The notes under the pieces are model-generated. The model was not told the origin of the DNA and did no database searches. It saw nothing but the letters and a program-made list of their open reading frames with translations. The translations under genes were made by a program, and so were the position numbers. From contig NW_025408674.1 in NCBI RefSeq assembly GCF_020360975.1, positions 1,054,001 through 1,118,000 of the forward strand: a stretch of 64,000 bases of DNA, in the 5' to 3' direction. This document shows positions 1 through 8,886 of the stretch, piece by piece; the stretch's first letter is position 1, and each line of letters starts with the position of its first letter. This DNA comes from Hirsutella rhossiliensis. Lineage: Eukaryota; Ascomycota; Sordariomycetes; Hypocreales; Ophiocordycipitaceae.

Positions 1-343
1 TGCTACGAGCTCGGTCACGGCAACAAGGTCGCTCTCCCTTATCTTAAGTATGGGTTTCTGTCTAGATGCGGAGGACTTCATTATGTGGGGACATGGGCTC
101 TACTGGCCCTACGCGAGAAGGAGGCTTTATAGGAGGGTCTCGGAAGACATTCGGACCGGGGTTACACGCCTCCCTTCATTCCTCCCTTCCTTCCTTCTTC
201 TCCTCCTTCCCCTCATTCTTCTTCATCTTTTCTCTTCTCTTCATAGATTACCAATACAACAGTCACAGGCATAGCTCTTTAGCACCTTTGATTCGTATTC
301 TCTATCACCCCTGTGCACAGCACGAATACCCACGACCCAACAG
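1..343. other. Unassigned sequence upstream of WSC remnant
   Basis: No coding frame here resembles a known protein. A pyrimidine-rich tract (about 165-245, runs of CCTT and TCTTC) lies ahead of the WSC-coding block, as fungal core promoters or long leader introns often do. The sequence ends in an acceptor-like CCCAACAG immediately before the first WSC codons, so this may be an intron or 5' region of the WSC gene. Confidence 0.3.
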
Positions 344-586
344 TTTCATTATAAAGACCTGACCCCGGATAAATGCGTCGGCATGTGTCAGAAAGCTGAT
401 TACAAGTATGCTGGCTTGAGGAATAGCAATGAGTGTTATTGCGGTGACAAGGCTGATTTGGTCAAGTCTGGTGTAAAGAAACTCGACGAGAAAAAAGAAT
501 GCCTGTATGAATGCCCTGGTAATAAGGCAGTCAGTTGTGGCGGCCACGGCGCGGTAATCTTGATATACGTTCTAGGCCAGGGGTAG
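344..586 (+). pseudogene. WSC-domain protein fragment
   Basis: The frame is open from an acceptor-like CAG at 341-343 to a TAG at 584-586 and encodes about 80 residues. It carries the cysteine pattern of a WSC domain: DKCVGMC, then NECYCG, then CLYEC, then VSCGGHGAV. WSC domains are extracellular carbohydrate-binding modules of fungal wall sensors and secreted enzymes. Only one domain is present. There is no signal peptide, membrane segment or catalytic partner, and the frame ends right after the domain, so this is a terminal exon or a leftover. The reading frame has an internal ATG at 383, but the domain clearly begins upstream of it, which argues for splicing rather than a start there. The identification of the domain is solid; whether it is expressed cannot be judged. 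Confidence 0.7.
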
Positions 587-692
587 TTAGTAGTAGTAGT
601 TTATTACACTAGCTTAGCCGGGGCCTTAGGCGCCTTCTTTGCGGCAACCTTCCAAAAAGGGCTGTTGTGGTGGATTGCGGCTCGTCAGAGAA
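587..692. other. Spacer ending in MULE target site
   Basis: No gene is visible. It contains a short (TAG)n run near 586-600 and ends with GTCAGAGAA at 684-692, the left copy of the target-site duplication of the MULE that follows. Confidence 0.5.
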
Positions 693-798
693 GAGTAATC
701 AAACATACACTCCAGATTTTCAAACATACACTCCCGACCTAAGCCCCATTTGGAAGAAGACCCCGCCACCAAAATTTGGCGCGCGCTTTCCCAACGCC
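693..798 (+). repeat. MULE 1 left terminal inverted repeat
   Basis: 106 bp, matching the reverse complement of 4044-4149 with a single difference seen in the 21-30 nt zone. The pair defines the element boundary next to the target duplication at 684-692. Confidence 0.92.
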
Positions 799-949
799 GC
801 TGCCGCGGCTGCCTGCCTAGATATATTGTCGCATATCACGCCCGTGTCAGTTCCTGAAACCTTATGCTCGATCACTGCCACTGCTGCGCCGCGGCTTCGC
901 CGCAATGATCGGGGTATATATTGTTGCACGAATGTGTGCATCCAATTCT

Positions 950-1055
950 TTTCCTTTCCTTTGTTCTTTAGATAATTCTCATCAATTGACTGATGCCACA
1001 AAGATCAACCGCTGTCACGTGCGAGGTGTGGGACACTATTGTCTGACATATATGG
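950..1055. repeat. Dispersed repeat (LTR-like end) inside MULE 1
   Basis: A block of 38 identical bases beginning TTGTTCTTTAGATAATTC is shared with the region near 30052, and weaker similarity continues to a common CTGACAT. The shared block ends where LTRs of the Copia type would end (..GACA), so this is probably the 3' part of a solo LTR nested in the MULE. Its other boundary and a target duplication were not found. Confidence 0.5.
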
Positions 1056-1318
1056 ATTCTATCTGCAATTATTACCAACGCCGGAAGATGCATCCCTTAG
1101 AGTCATTCAATTGAAGCTATCAATAAGCCCGGCCCGATCGATCTTCCGATATATATACAATATGCATATAATGGCGGAAGGTCTTTGCCTACCTCTGTGA
1201 CTGTGACTGTGACTGTGAGGAAGGATCCGTCCGACGCGGCGGAGGGCGAGGCACGTAAGGAACGAATTTGTGACCGGCCTGCCTGCTAGTTTTGTATGGT
1301 GCCGTGTCCCTCTGATCC

Positions 1319-3875
1319 CTAGCTGCTGGAAATGCTCCGTAGCCGTCTCGTGAGACTGTGCCGGCGGCTGTGCCCACATGAAGCCGTCGTGATGTGCCTG
1401 TGACGAGGAGGCGGTTCTTGCCACTGTGACGGCGCCGGCGCCTGTACGTATACAGGCACAATTGGTGTAGGCGGTGGCATCACATAGTATCCCTGTGACG
1501 GCGGCGCCGGCTGTGGAAGTGAGGGCATCGTCGTTTGGTATCCCTGTGACACCAGCGGCACCTGTGGAAGTGAGGGCACCTGTGATAACAGCACCGGCGT
1601 TGCTGCTGCTTGTGACTTGATGAAATCACCGATCTGCTGGGCAAGATCGTCAACCCGGCTGCTCACGGAAGCAAGTGTATTCGACCTCTTGTTCATGATA
1701 GTGGTGCCTGTGCCCTTCCTCTTCTTCTTTTGCGTCTCTGGTGGCCGTGATACGAGCTCTGGGTTGGCTCTATGCTCCTCTTGCTCCCAAGCACTAAGGA
1801 TCCGGCCCGTAGATGCCTCTAGTGGAGGATACCTCGCGTCTACTGTTTCCACGCCGGCGAGGCTGGACAACGTCAGGATCGGCTTCGTGGTCTGCATCGA
1901 TATATTGCTGTTGTTCAGGCTGCTAGTAAATTAGTATAGTACTTATGGCTGGAGCAAGATACTTACAGTCACGCCGTAAACCCGCCAGTGGTTATCAATA
2001 AGATGCAATGGTATAAGGGCGGCCGCGTCAGCCTGGATCAAATCGCGGATTGTATGCCGGCAGGGCAGCCCCCATTGCATCGTGAAAGCACCCGTACAAA
2101 TCGTAGGCATGCCTCGATTATCGGCAAGCTCAGCCCGGCTAGCCTAACTTGCCTGAAGATCTGTTTCATCGGCTGCCAGCCAATTTTCGGTGCAGTGACT
2201 TCATAATCGTCTGCTTGGCCCATTCAACTCTAGCTCTTGCAAACTCGGATTGAAGCTTCTCGCGATGCTTCTTTTGCCGATGGGTAACGAGCCCTCTGAT
2301 GTGCTCTTGTAGCTGATGGAGGTCAATGAAGCGGTTGCGTAATCGTGACTTCAACTCGTGATGTGTGCTCTCCACACGGGAAGTTACCGTAATGTTATAA
2401 TTTCGGTACTGTTGGATAGCGTAGGTGGAAAACTGGGCACGCCATGGCCAGTAGGTTGTACGGAGGTAATTAACGAGAGCTATAAGAGGAGCTATTTAGT
2501 AAAGGTTAGAGTAGGAGGGTAGTTAGGGCTAGGGTTACCTGGCTGATCCGAAAACTCTATACAGAGTAGATCCCACTGATCTCTGCACTCCTCAGCCGTG
2601 CGAGCCCTCTAGTATTGGGTTTCCATCGTCATCTTCACGATCATCTTGTTGCTCAACGCACTGATCTGCCAGTTGTGAGGCATGTTGAATCTGGTAATCA
2701 GTGGCACGGTCGATAGGTCGGTCCTCGTCAATGGCATTATCTGCCTGTATAGGGTCGTCGAGAGCGGCTGCTGCAGCGAGGCGAGTCTCCTGTTCTGGCC
2801 TATCTCCGCCAATCTCGGTGCCATCGAGGGATCCTTCCCACTTCTTCTTGATGTGAAGGATCACGTTCTTCATCATATGCCAAACGCACACTTGTTGTTG
2901 CGTTGATGGGAAGATAGAGTCAAGGGCGTTCTTCAGGGCGGTATCAAAGTCGGTAATCACAACGCCCGGGTCCGGAATATCAGCCTGCCGACCAGCCTCA
3001 CGCAACTGTGAGAGGATCCATTGGAACGCGCCTTCGTCTTCCTTGGCAGTGAGGCCAAAGCCTACACTGAAGCTCTTGTGTAGCCCTGTTGTGCCAATGA
3101 TCTGTAGAAGCGGCATGTTAAAGCGGTTGACCTTATACGTATTATCCATGATAAGGAGCTCGGGGTTACGCTTCCAGTCAGCAATACAGTCATCGTATGT
3201 CCAGAAAAACCTCCAAACCTTCCCATTAGGGCCACGGTCAACTGCATAGTAGCTGATTTCCCCCTTTGCTTTAGCATCTTTGAGTACATCGAGGAAGGCT
3301 TGTGTAGATGTAGAGGCGCCGTAACGGAAGGCACGAAGTTGCAGCTGGATGAAGTGTATATCAGAATCGGTAATAAGGAGCTCAGGATATTCCTGTCGGA
3401 TAGCATCCACGATATCCCTGCTCTTGTTATTGACGTTCTTGCTAAGCCCCTCGACGAGGCTATGAAGACGCTCGATGCCGAATTTGCGTTGGCTTCGTTG
3501 ACGGACGATGGGGTTAGCAATTGGCTCAAATAGAGGTTCGTGGTTATGAGAGCCGTGCTTGATGGTGACTTTGAATGCATTGCAACGTCGGTAGAAGCGG
3601 ATGTAACAGCGAAAGTCACATCCCGACTTCTTGGATGACGTCTTGTATATACCCTCTGCCTCGTCCCAGGGCCTATACTGACCACTGTATTCACAGCGGA
3701 TATTGGCTTCCTTGCGCCTAGGCTTGCCGGTATTCTTGCTATTTGCAACGACTACGACGTAGCCAAGGAGCTCTTGCGTAGCTTTGAGTGTTTCAAGCGC
3801 CTCATCATACGTATCGAAAGACATCTCCGTGATAGCCTCGGTGCTACTGTTGGTATTGCTTTCGGTCGAATTCAT
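1319..3875 (-). pseudogene. MULE transposase (element 1)
   Basis: The main exon runs 3875 to about 2592 (427 codons, ATG at 3873-3875). Residues about 55-115 form a FAR1/WRKY-GCM1-like zinc region (C..C..HNH). The MULE catalytic domain follows, with Asp at about 244 (LIMDNTYKVN), Asp at about 309 (VVITDFD) and the family's C-x2-H (CVWHMMKN). Downstream, the same protein continues in another frame: TAEECRDQWDLL before a GT..AG intron, then WPWRAQF and the third acidic site in TSRVESTHHELKSRL (2345-2375 region), a SWIM-type zinc finger CTGAF..GLPCRH near 2040-2105, and after a second intron a Pro/Gln-rich tail (1319-1897). The frame break near 2595-2605, where a TGA interrupts, is a single-base frameshift or a decay lesion. 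It supplies the transposition enzyme of the surrounding element. Confidence 0.85.
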
Positions 3876-4043
3876 CGGGACGATTGACTAGACGTGACTA
3901 TTGCGGTAGGCGGCGGCGGCGTTGCTGTTGTGTTGAGTCAAGTGGTGATAGCTTCAATTGTTGATGATTGCGAAAATGCAGATGGCGGCCAAAAAGGCAG
4001 GTGGCTGGGCGGGTGGGCGGCGGCGATGGTCACGGCAAGCCAG

Positions 4044-4149
4044 GGCGTTGGGAAAGCGCGCGCCAAATTTTGGTGGCGGGGTCTTCTTCCAAATGGGGCT
4101 TAGGTCGGGAGTGTATGTTTGAAAATCAGGAGTGTATGTTTGATTACTC
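4044..4149 (-). repeat. MULE 1 right terminal inverted repeat
   Basis: Inverted partner of 693-798. It is followed directly by the second GTCAGAGAA copy at 4150-4158. Confidence 0.92.
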
Positions 4150-4256
4150 GTCAGAGAAAGAGACGGATCCCTTTGAGTGTGGAGGAGGAGCAAAGGGGTC
4201 ACGAACAGGGATCTCAGCCAATAAGACCACTAGACGATTAAGGGTACATTATTTTA

Positions 4257-4484
4257 CTAGCAAATTAGGCTATGGTAGAAGTCCCAGCAAGCCGGCCGGG
4301 TACAAATCGCTACATCACACTGGTCGCATCCCTTGCGAGTCTTTGTGGCCGGCTTCTTGCTGCTATTGCTGCTAGCTGCGCCCAACGGCTTGCGTTGACT
4401 CCGTGATCTTGGCTGCCCAGCTTTAAAGCCCTGACAGGCAAGGCAGAGAGAGCTTTTGCCGTGGCTGACGTGTTTATGCTGCAT
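4257..4484 (-). pseudogene. piggyBac-type transposase C-terminal fragment
   Basis: The minus-strand frame ends at 4257 and retains only the cysteine-rich C-terminus: CLACQG, then a basic Ser/Lys linker, then GCDQCDVAICTRPACWDFYH. This C-x2-C ... C-x2-C-x5-C-x4-CW spacing resembles the zinc-binding tail of PiggyBac/PGBD transposases, which binds the terminal repeats. The catalytic region is absent because the sequence is cut at the insertion point of the pogo element starting at 4489. No piggyBac ends (TTAA sites with inverted repeats) were recognised. The call rests on the cysteine pattern and is moderately secure. Confidence 0.55.
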
Positions 4485-4488
4485 TATA

Positions 4489-6806
4489 AGGGATTTTCCG
4501 ATGATCTGCCGGATCCCGTGACCCGCCGGACTTACACGCGACTGAAAGTTAGACATCAATCCACAATAACTCCACAGCAACGGGGCCAAAATTTGTCCAA
4601 CTTAAAATGTGATGAAAAAGCGACTGCGAGATGTGCATCATCCTGTTTCGCAGTCATCAAGCCATTGTGGTCGCTTGCTATTCCGCTGCGGCCGTCCCGA
4701 GCTCCGATACACCACTACCATCTCCCGATCACTCTCAACAGCCAGAAAAGGTCTTTGGGCACGAGGCGTTCGGCCGGGCGGAATCCTTGCCTTCTTTGCT
4801 AAGTCGTTCTCTGGCCTATCTGGCGCTTGCGATGTTACCGGAAGCTCTGGTGGTGACGGAGGAGCGACGATTATTTCGTCTAGAATCCCTGGACTCTCCT
4901 CTCGTGCATCAAAAGGCACCCGCCGACTTTGCTGCCCCTGTTGCGGCCTTTCCCGGTTAAGATGCCCGAGGTCGTCACGAAGCTGTCGGTTAGCCTCTTT
5001 CTCTTGCTTTCTGGCTTCTTTTTCCTGCAATTTTCGCTCCCTTTTCTCCTCTCGCTGCCTCTTCCTCTCCAACACGACCTCTTTTTGTTCTTCCGCCTTC
5101 TGCTGTCGCTGAACCTTCTGGGATTCCTTTTGGAGAGCCTTCTCTTTCTTTTGGACCTCCATCGCAGCTTTCTTCACTCGAGCTTGGGCCACTTTTTGCG
5201 GGCTGAAGACCTGAGCAGAGTTAGGATCCGTACGGTCAAAGAGATAATCTTTCAGAGCTGTACCACGCTGCCTGCGCTGCTTCTCATGAATGATTGCCTC
5301 ACGGAGTCCCTTGTTCTCATATCTAAGCAGCTCAACCTCGGATTGAAGGCTTTCGAGAGTGCTCTTCAGCTTCCGAGCATTGACTTCCGAATCTGCGGTG
5401 GATTTGTCGACTACTTTGTCCACAAGCCGTCGTAATTCTCGAGCAGTAGGCTGTTGCAATGCTAGTGAGTCTTCCGAACCACTGCCTACATCGGAATCGT
5501 CGATTTTGTCTTTCACAATCTGTGATAGGACGACTTCGGGATCGAAAGGAAGGAGCCCGGTCCGCATCCACCCACTTTCAACGTTCTCCGGTGAGAAAGA
5601 CGCCTCGAATGCATTCCAAAACAAAGTCCAGAACTCGCGCTTGGACAGCCCAACGAGCCCTTGAGTCTTTGCCGTCCACCGGATAAGCTGATTTGTGTAT
5701 GCCGTTGACAGAGGGCTGAATAGGGATACGTCCAGGGCTGGAGCCGATGGGTAGAGTGAGGAGGAAACACCGCCACGATGATCCGATGCTGGTCGCACCA
5801 CTCCAGAAAGCCCATATTAATACGGCTGGGGTGTCCGTCGGTAAGAAGAAGGCGATAATCACGTCCATTTCGTGCTTTTGCCTTGGTAAACCGATCAAAA
5901 ACGCCGACGAGCCACTCTTTCCCAAGCTCGTGGTTAGTCCAGCCCGTCTCTGAGGTTGTGAAGAATGCTGATTGATGCTCTGGGTCAAAGTCCGTAAGCC
6001 AAGAATCTTGGACTTGTCCTGGCTTGCCTTGGTAGATGAGAAAAGGAGGCAGTGATGTCATGTCCTGGCAGATGCAAGCCACGAACGTAATCCAGGATCG
6101 ATTGCCGTCTTGCAATGCGCCGAGCAATTTGCCTTGCTTTTTGAGATCAAGGGTGAAGACTCTCTTAGTTCGATTGATCACACCCAAGAGAAAGCCTTTT
6201 TCATCCATGTTATACGTGTTGCAAGGGACAATGTCGTATTTCTCGATTTTCGCTCGGATCTTCCACGATTAGTAACGAATCTGAGGTTTTGTAGACCAAC
6301 TTACAAGCTCAAAATATGCCTTATACCTAGAGGTATTATCGGCTCTTTTCCGTGCAATGTCAAATCCATCGAACCAGCTGCAACCTAGCTCGTTGCGGTT
6401 GCGATGAACAAAGCTGTATGACCAATGCTTTCCGACCTCCACTTTCGCGATATCCTGAGCGAAATTCTTGATCATAGACAAGGTAGGCGGAATGCCGCGT
6501 GCTGAAAGCTTGTGAATATAAGCAATAAGATCTCGTTCTTGCTGCTTTGACAGCCGTGATTTATACAATGAGTCGGCATCACGTCTTGACCGCTGTTTGC
6601 CTTGATGTCGCCGTCGCAACGTAGTCTCGTCACAGTTGAATTTCCGTGCAGTATCGGCATAATTAACTGATTCCGAAGATTTCAGAAAATCAAGAGCCTC
6701 GTCAATCGGCGCCATTGTTGTTGAGCTGTCCCGGATTGACGTTGAGACAAATGTCGGTGTAAGTGGCGGCGGATCCCCGGATCCGGCAGATCATCGGAAA
6801 ATCCCT
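4489..6806 (-). mobile_element. pogo/Fot-type DNA transposon, copy 1
   Basis: A 2318-bp element with ends AGGGATTTTCC...GGAAAATCCCT, flanked by TA at 4487-4488 and 6807-6808, as expected for Tc1/mariner-superfamily insertion at TA. The first about 30 bp are inverted at the two ends. It holds a single minus-strand transposase gene with a 1-bp frameshift in the catalytic core. A second, truncated copy (6821-8241) is about 99 percent identical over the shared 1.15 kb, indicating recent activity. Confidence 0.85.
4638..6715 (-). pseudogene. pogo/Fot-like DDD transposase, copy 1
   Basis: The start is the ATG at 6713-6715 (MAPIDEALDFLKSSES). The N-terminal part is a psq plus CENP-B-type helix-turn-helix, ending near 6269. 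A short gap, probably an intron, leads to the catalytic DDE_1 domain with DEKGFLLG (first Asp) and LLTDGHPS (second Asp). At about 5743 the frame slips by one base: PPHSTHRLQP runs into WT instead of LD, while the following frame (LDVSLFSPL) carries the third catalytic Asp. The other frame continues to 4638 with a long Glu/Lys/Gln-rich coiled-coil tail that ends RPQWLDDCETG. A CCCC to CCC loss explains the break, so a homopolymer base-call error is as likely as a true mutation. Confidence 0.85.
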
Positions 6807-6848
6807 TACCGGTAGGCGTAAGGGATTTTCCGATGATCTGCCGGATCC
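6779..6848. repeat. 30-bp perfect inverted repeat at junction of two pogo ends
   Basis: Arms 6779-6808 and 6819-6848 are perfect reverse complements separated by 10 bp (CCGGTAGGCG). Each arm is a pogo terminal repeat including its TA. The right end of copy 1 faces the left end of copy 2 head-to-head, a structure that would extrude as a cruciform. Confidence 0.9.
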
Positions 6849-6881
6849 CGTGACCCGCCGGACTTACACGCGACTGAAAGT

Positions 6882-7094
6882 CAGCTGCTGCGAATAGGAT
6901 GCTGAACACTTGGAGAATTCGGCCTTCAAGCAGGCCTGTCATGGGACCAATGATAACGAGGCTGAAAAGCAAGTGATATGACGACAATCCGTGGGGCTTG
7001 GGGAGTCAGGTACCAAACGTGCTGAAATGTAACTAGATTGTGTAAAGGCCTTATAGGGACCTCCCTCCGGGCGAAATAAATCCATCCATCCATC
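6882..7094. mobile_element. 213-bp LINE/SINE-like insertion with ATCC tail
   Basis: Inserted in pogo copy 2 between two perfect 13-bp copies of CGCGACTGAAAGT (6869-6881 and 7095-7107). The right end is AAATAAATCC followed by repeated ATCC units. Long variable duplications plus a simple-repeat 3' tail are the signature of target-primed insertion. The GACCTCCCTCCGGGCG block ahead of the tail resembles the 3' ends of fungal Tad1-type LINEs as I remember them. No RNA polymerase III A and B boxes are convincing, so a 5'-truncated LINE is preferred over a SINE. Confidence 0.65.
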
Positions 7095-7195
7095 CGCGAC
7101 TGAAAGTTAGACATCAATCCACAATAACTCCATACCAACGGGGCCAAAATTTGTCCAACTTAAAATGTGATGAAAAAGCGACTGCGAGATGTGCA

Positions 7196-8241
7196 TCATC
7201 CTGTTTCGCAGTCATCAAGCCATTGTGGTCGCTTGCTATTCCGCTGCGGCCGTCCCGAGCTCCGATACACCACTACCATCTCCCGATCACTCTCAACAGC
7301 CAGAAAAGGTCTTTGGGCACGAGGCGTTCGGCCGGGCGGAATCCTTGCCTTCTTTGCTAAGTCGTTCTCTGGCCTATCTGGCGCTTGCGATGTTACCGGA
7401 AGCTCTAATGGTGACGGAGGAGCGACGATTATTTCGTCTAGAATCCCTGGACTCTCCTCTCGTGCATCAAAAGGCACCCGCCGGCTTTGCTGCCCCTGTT
7501 GCGGCCTTTCCCGGTTAAGATGCCCGAGGTCGTCACGAAACTGTCGGTTAGCCTCTTTCTCTTGCTTTCTGGCTTCTTTTTCCTGCAATTTTCGCTCCCT
7601 TTTCTCCTCTCGCTGCCTCTTCCTCTCCAACACGACCTCTTTTTGTTCTTCCGCCTTCTGCTGTCGCTGAACCTTCTGGGATTCCTTTTCGAGAGCCTTC
7701 TCTTTCTTTTGGACCTCCATCGCAGCTTTCTTCACTCGAGCTTGGGCCACTTTTTGCGGGCTGAAGACCTGAGCAGAGTTAGGATCCGTACGGTCAAAGA
7801 GATAATCTTTCAGAGCTGTACCACGCTGCCTGCGCTGCTTCTCATGAATGATTGCCTCACGGAGTCCCTTGTTCTCATATCTAAGCAGCTCAACCTCGGA
7901 TTGAAGGCTTTCTAGAGTGCTCTTCAGCTTCCGAGCATTGACTTCCGAATCTGCGGTGGATTTGTCGACTACTTTGTCCACAAGCCGTCGTAATTCTCGA
8001 GCAGTAGGCTGTTGCAATTCTAGTGAGTCTTCCGAACCACTGCCTACATCGGAATCGTCGATTCTGTCTTTCACAATCTGTGATAGGACGACTTCTGGAT
8101 CGAAAGGAAGGAGCCCGGTCCGCATCCACCCACTTTCAACGTTCTCCGGTGAGAAAGACGCCTCGAATGCATTCCAAAACAAAGTCCAGAACTCGCGCTT
8201 GGACAGCCCAACGAGCCCTTGAGTCTTTGCCGTCCACCGGA
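7196..8241 (-). pseudogene. pogo/Fot transposase C-terminal half, copy 2
   Basis: Matches copy 1 from WTAKTQGLVGLSKREFWTLF, just after the third catalytic Asp region, to the terminal WLDDCETG. It comprises the conserved FEASFSPENVESGW block, the acidic linker and the coiled coil. The frame remains open upstream to 8386, but codons beyond 8241 come from unrelated sequence. With no DNA-binding or catalytic residues it cannot encode an active enzyme. Differences from copy 1 include Ala to Glu near SEDSLE and Gln to Glu in KALEKE. Confidence 0.8.
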
Positions 8242-8370
8242 CAGTGATCGGAATGGTCCGGTATGAGTTGGTATTGGTATGGTAAATACCGCCAAGACCT
8301 GGTATGGTTTGACAAAAACTTGATACCATGGTATTACCGGTATACCGAATCATACCAGTTGTCACATGTA
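8242..8370. repeat. GGTAT-rich imperfect palindrome
   Basis: Starts exactly where pogo copy 2 is truncated, with CAGTGATCGG. GGTATGAGTTGGTATTGG near 8258 is imperfectly inverted against the stretch ending CCGAATCATACCAG near 8365. This could be a small MITE or a hAT-type end (hAT ends often start CAG-G). No target duplication was identified. Confidence 0.35.
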
Positions 8371-8886
8371 ACTGGAAAGATGCCATGTATGTGAGGGTTA
8401 TGGAGAGTCAATTGGCCTTGACCACTGCCCAAGTCAAGGGGACAAAGGTCCCAGTTATTTATATACACAAGAACGGTGCCCATGTAGGTTGGGACGCCTC
8501 CTCGGCTGGGGCGGAGTATCGCTTGACAGGCAATAGGCTACAAATAGGACGAGTGCTCGTCGCTGTCAAGTACACGACCAGTTGGCAGATAAATAATGGG
8601 GTTTAACATGGACTCAGTGTTGCGTATCAGGCCTGACTCGATGGGACATATGCCAACTTCCCGCACTCATCGTGCCGTAGTGGTAAGCCCTGTGGCGGTG
8701 GTGCCTTCACATGTCTCCCAAGAGCAAAAGATGTGCTAGCTGCCAACCCGTCACACATGCAGAGAGCGAGGCGAAGACGACAGGGTGATGGGTTGAAATC
8801 CAATACTATGTACATATAACGGCTAACGATCGCTTATACATGTAATTCACATGTGAGCCAAACGACCGCAAGGGGCTTGCTGGCAT
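8371..8886. other. Unassigned, no gene seen
   Basis: Both strands were read. No frame resembles a known domain and no repeat partner was found elsewhere in the window. The right side contains the 3' flank of the DUF229 pseudogene. Confidence 0.3.

Larger units (their letters stand above)
693..4149 (-). mobile_element. MULE DNA transposon 1, complete ends
   Basis: A 3457-bp element bounded by 106-bp terminal inverted repeats (693-798 and 4044-4149) that differ at about one base. The outer ends begin GAGTAATCAAACATACACTC. Perfect 9-bp target duplications GTCAGAGAA flank it at 684-692 and 4150-4158; 8-10 bp duplications are characteristic of Mutator-like elements. It contains one minus-strand MULE transposase gene with introns and at least one frame disruption, so it is structurally complete but probably not autonomous as read. 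A dispersed repeat shared with about 30050-30141 lies inside it, near the left end. Confidence 0.92.
6821..8241 (-). mobile_element. pogo/Fot-type transposon, copy 2 (truncated)
   Basis: It begins with the same terminal repeat as copy 1 (TA at 6819-6820), is interrupted by a 213-bp insertion at 6882-7094, and then follows copy 1 to 8241, where similarity ends in mid-gene. The helix-turn-helix half, the first catalytic regions and the right terminal repeat are missing. About ten substitutions separate the two copies over the shared 1.15 kb. Confidence 0.85.

Noticed and set aside
4609..5435. Long plus-strand frames (Ser/Cys- and Leu/Phe-rich) across the pogo gene
   Set aside because: They are antisense shadows of the Glu/Lys-rich coiled-coil tail of the minus-strand transposase and repeat identically in copy 2.
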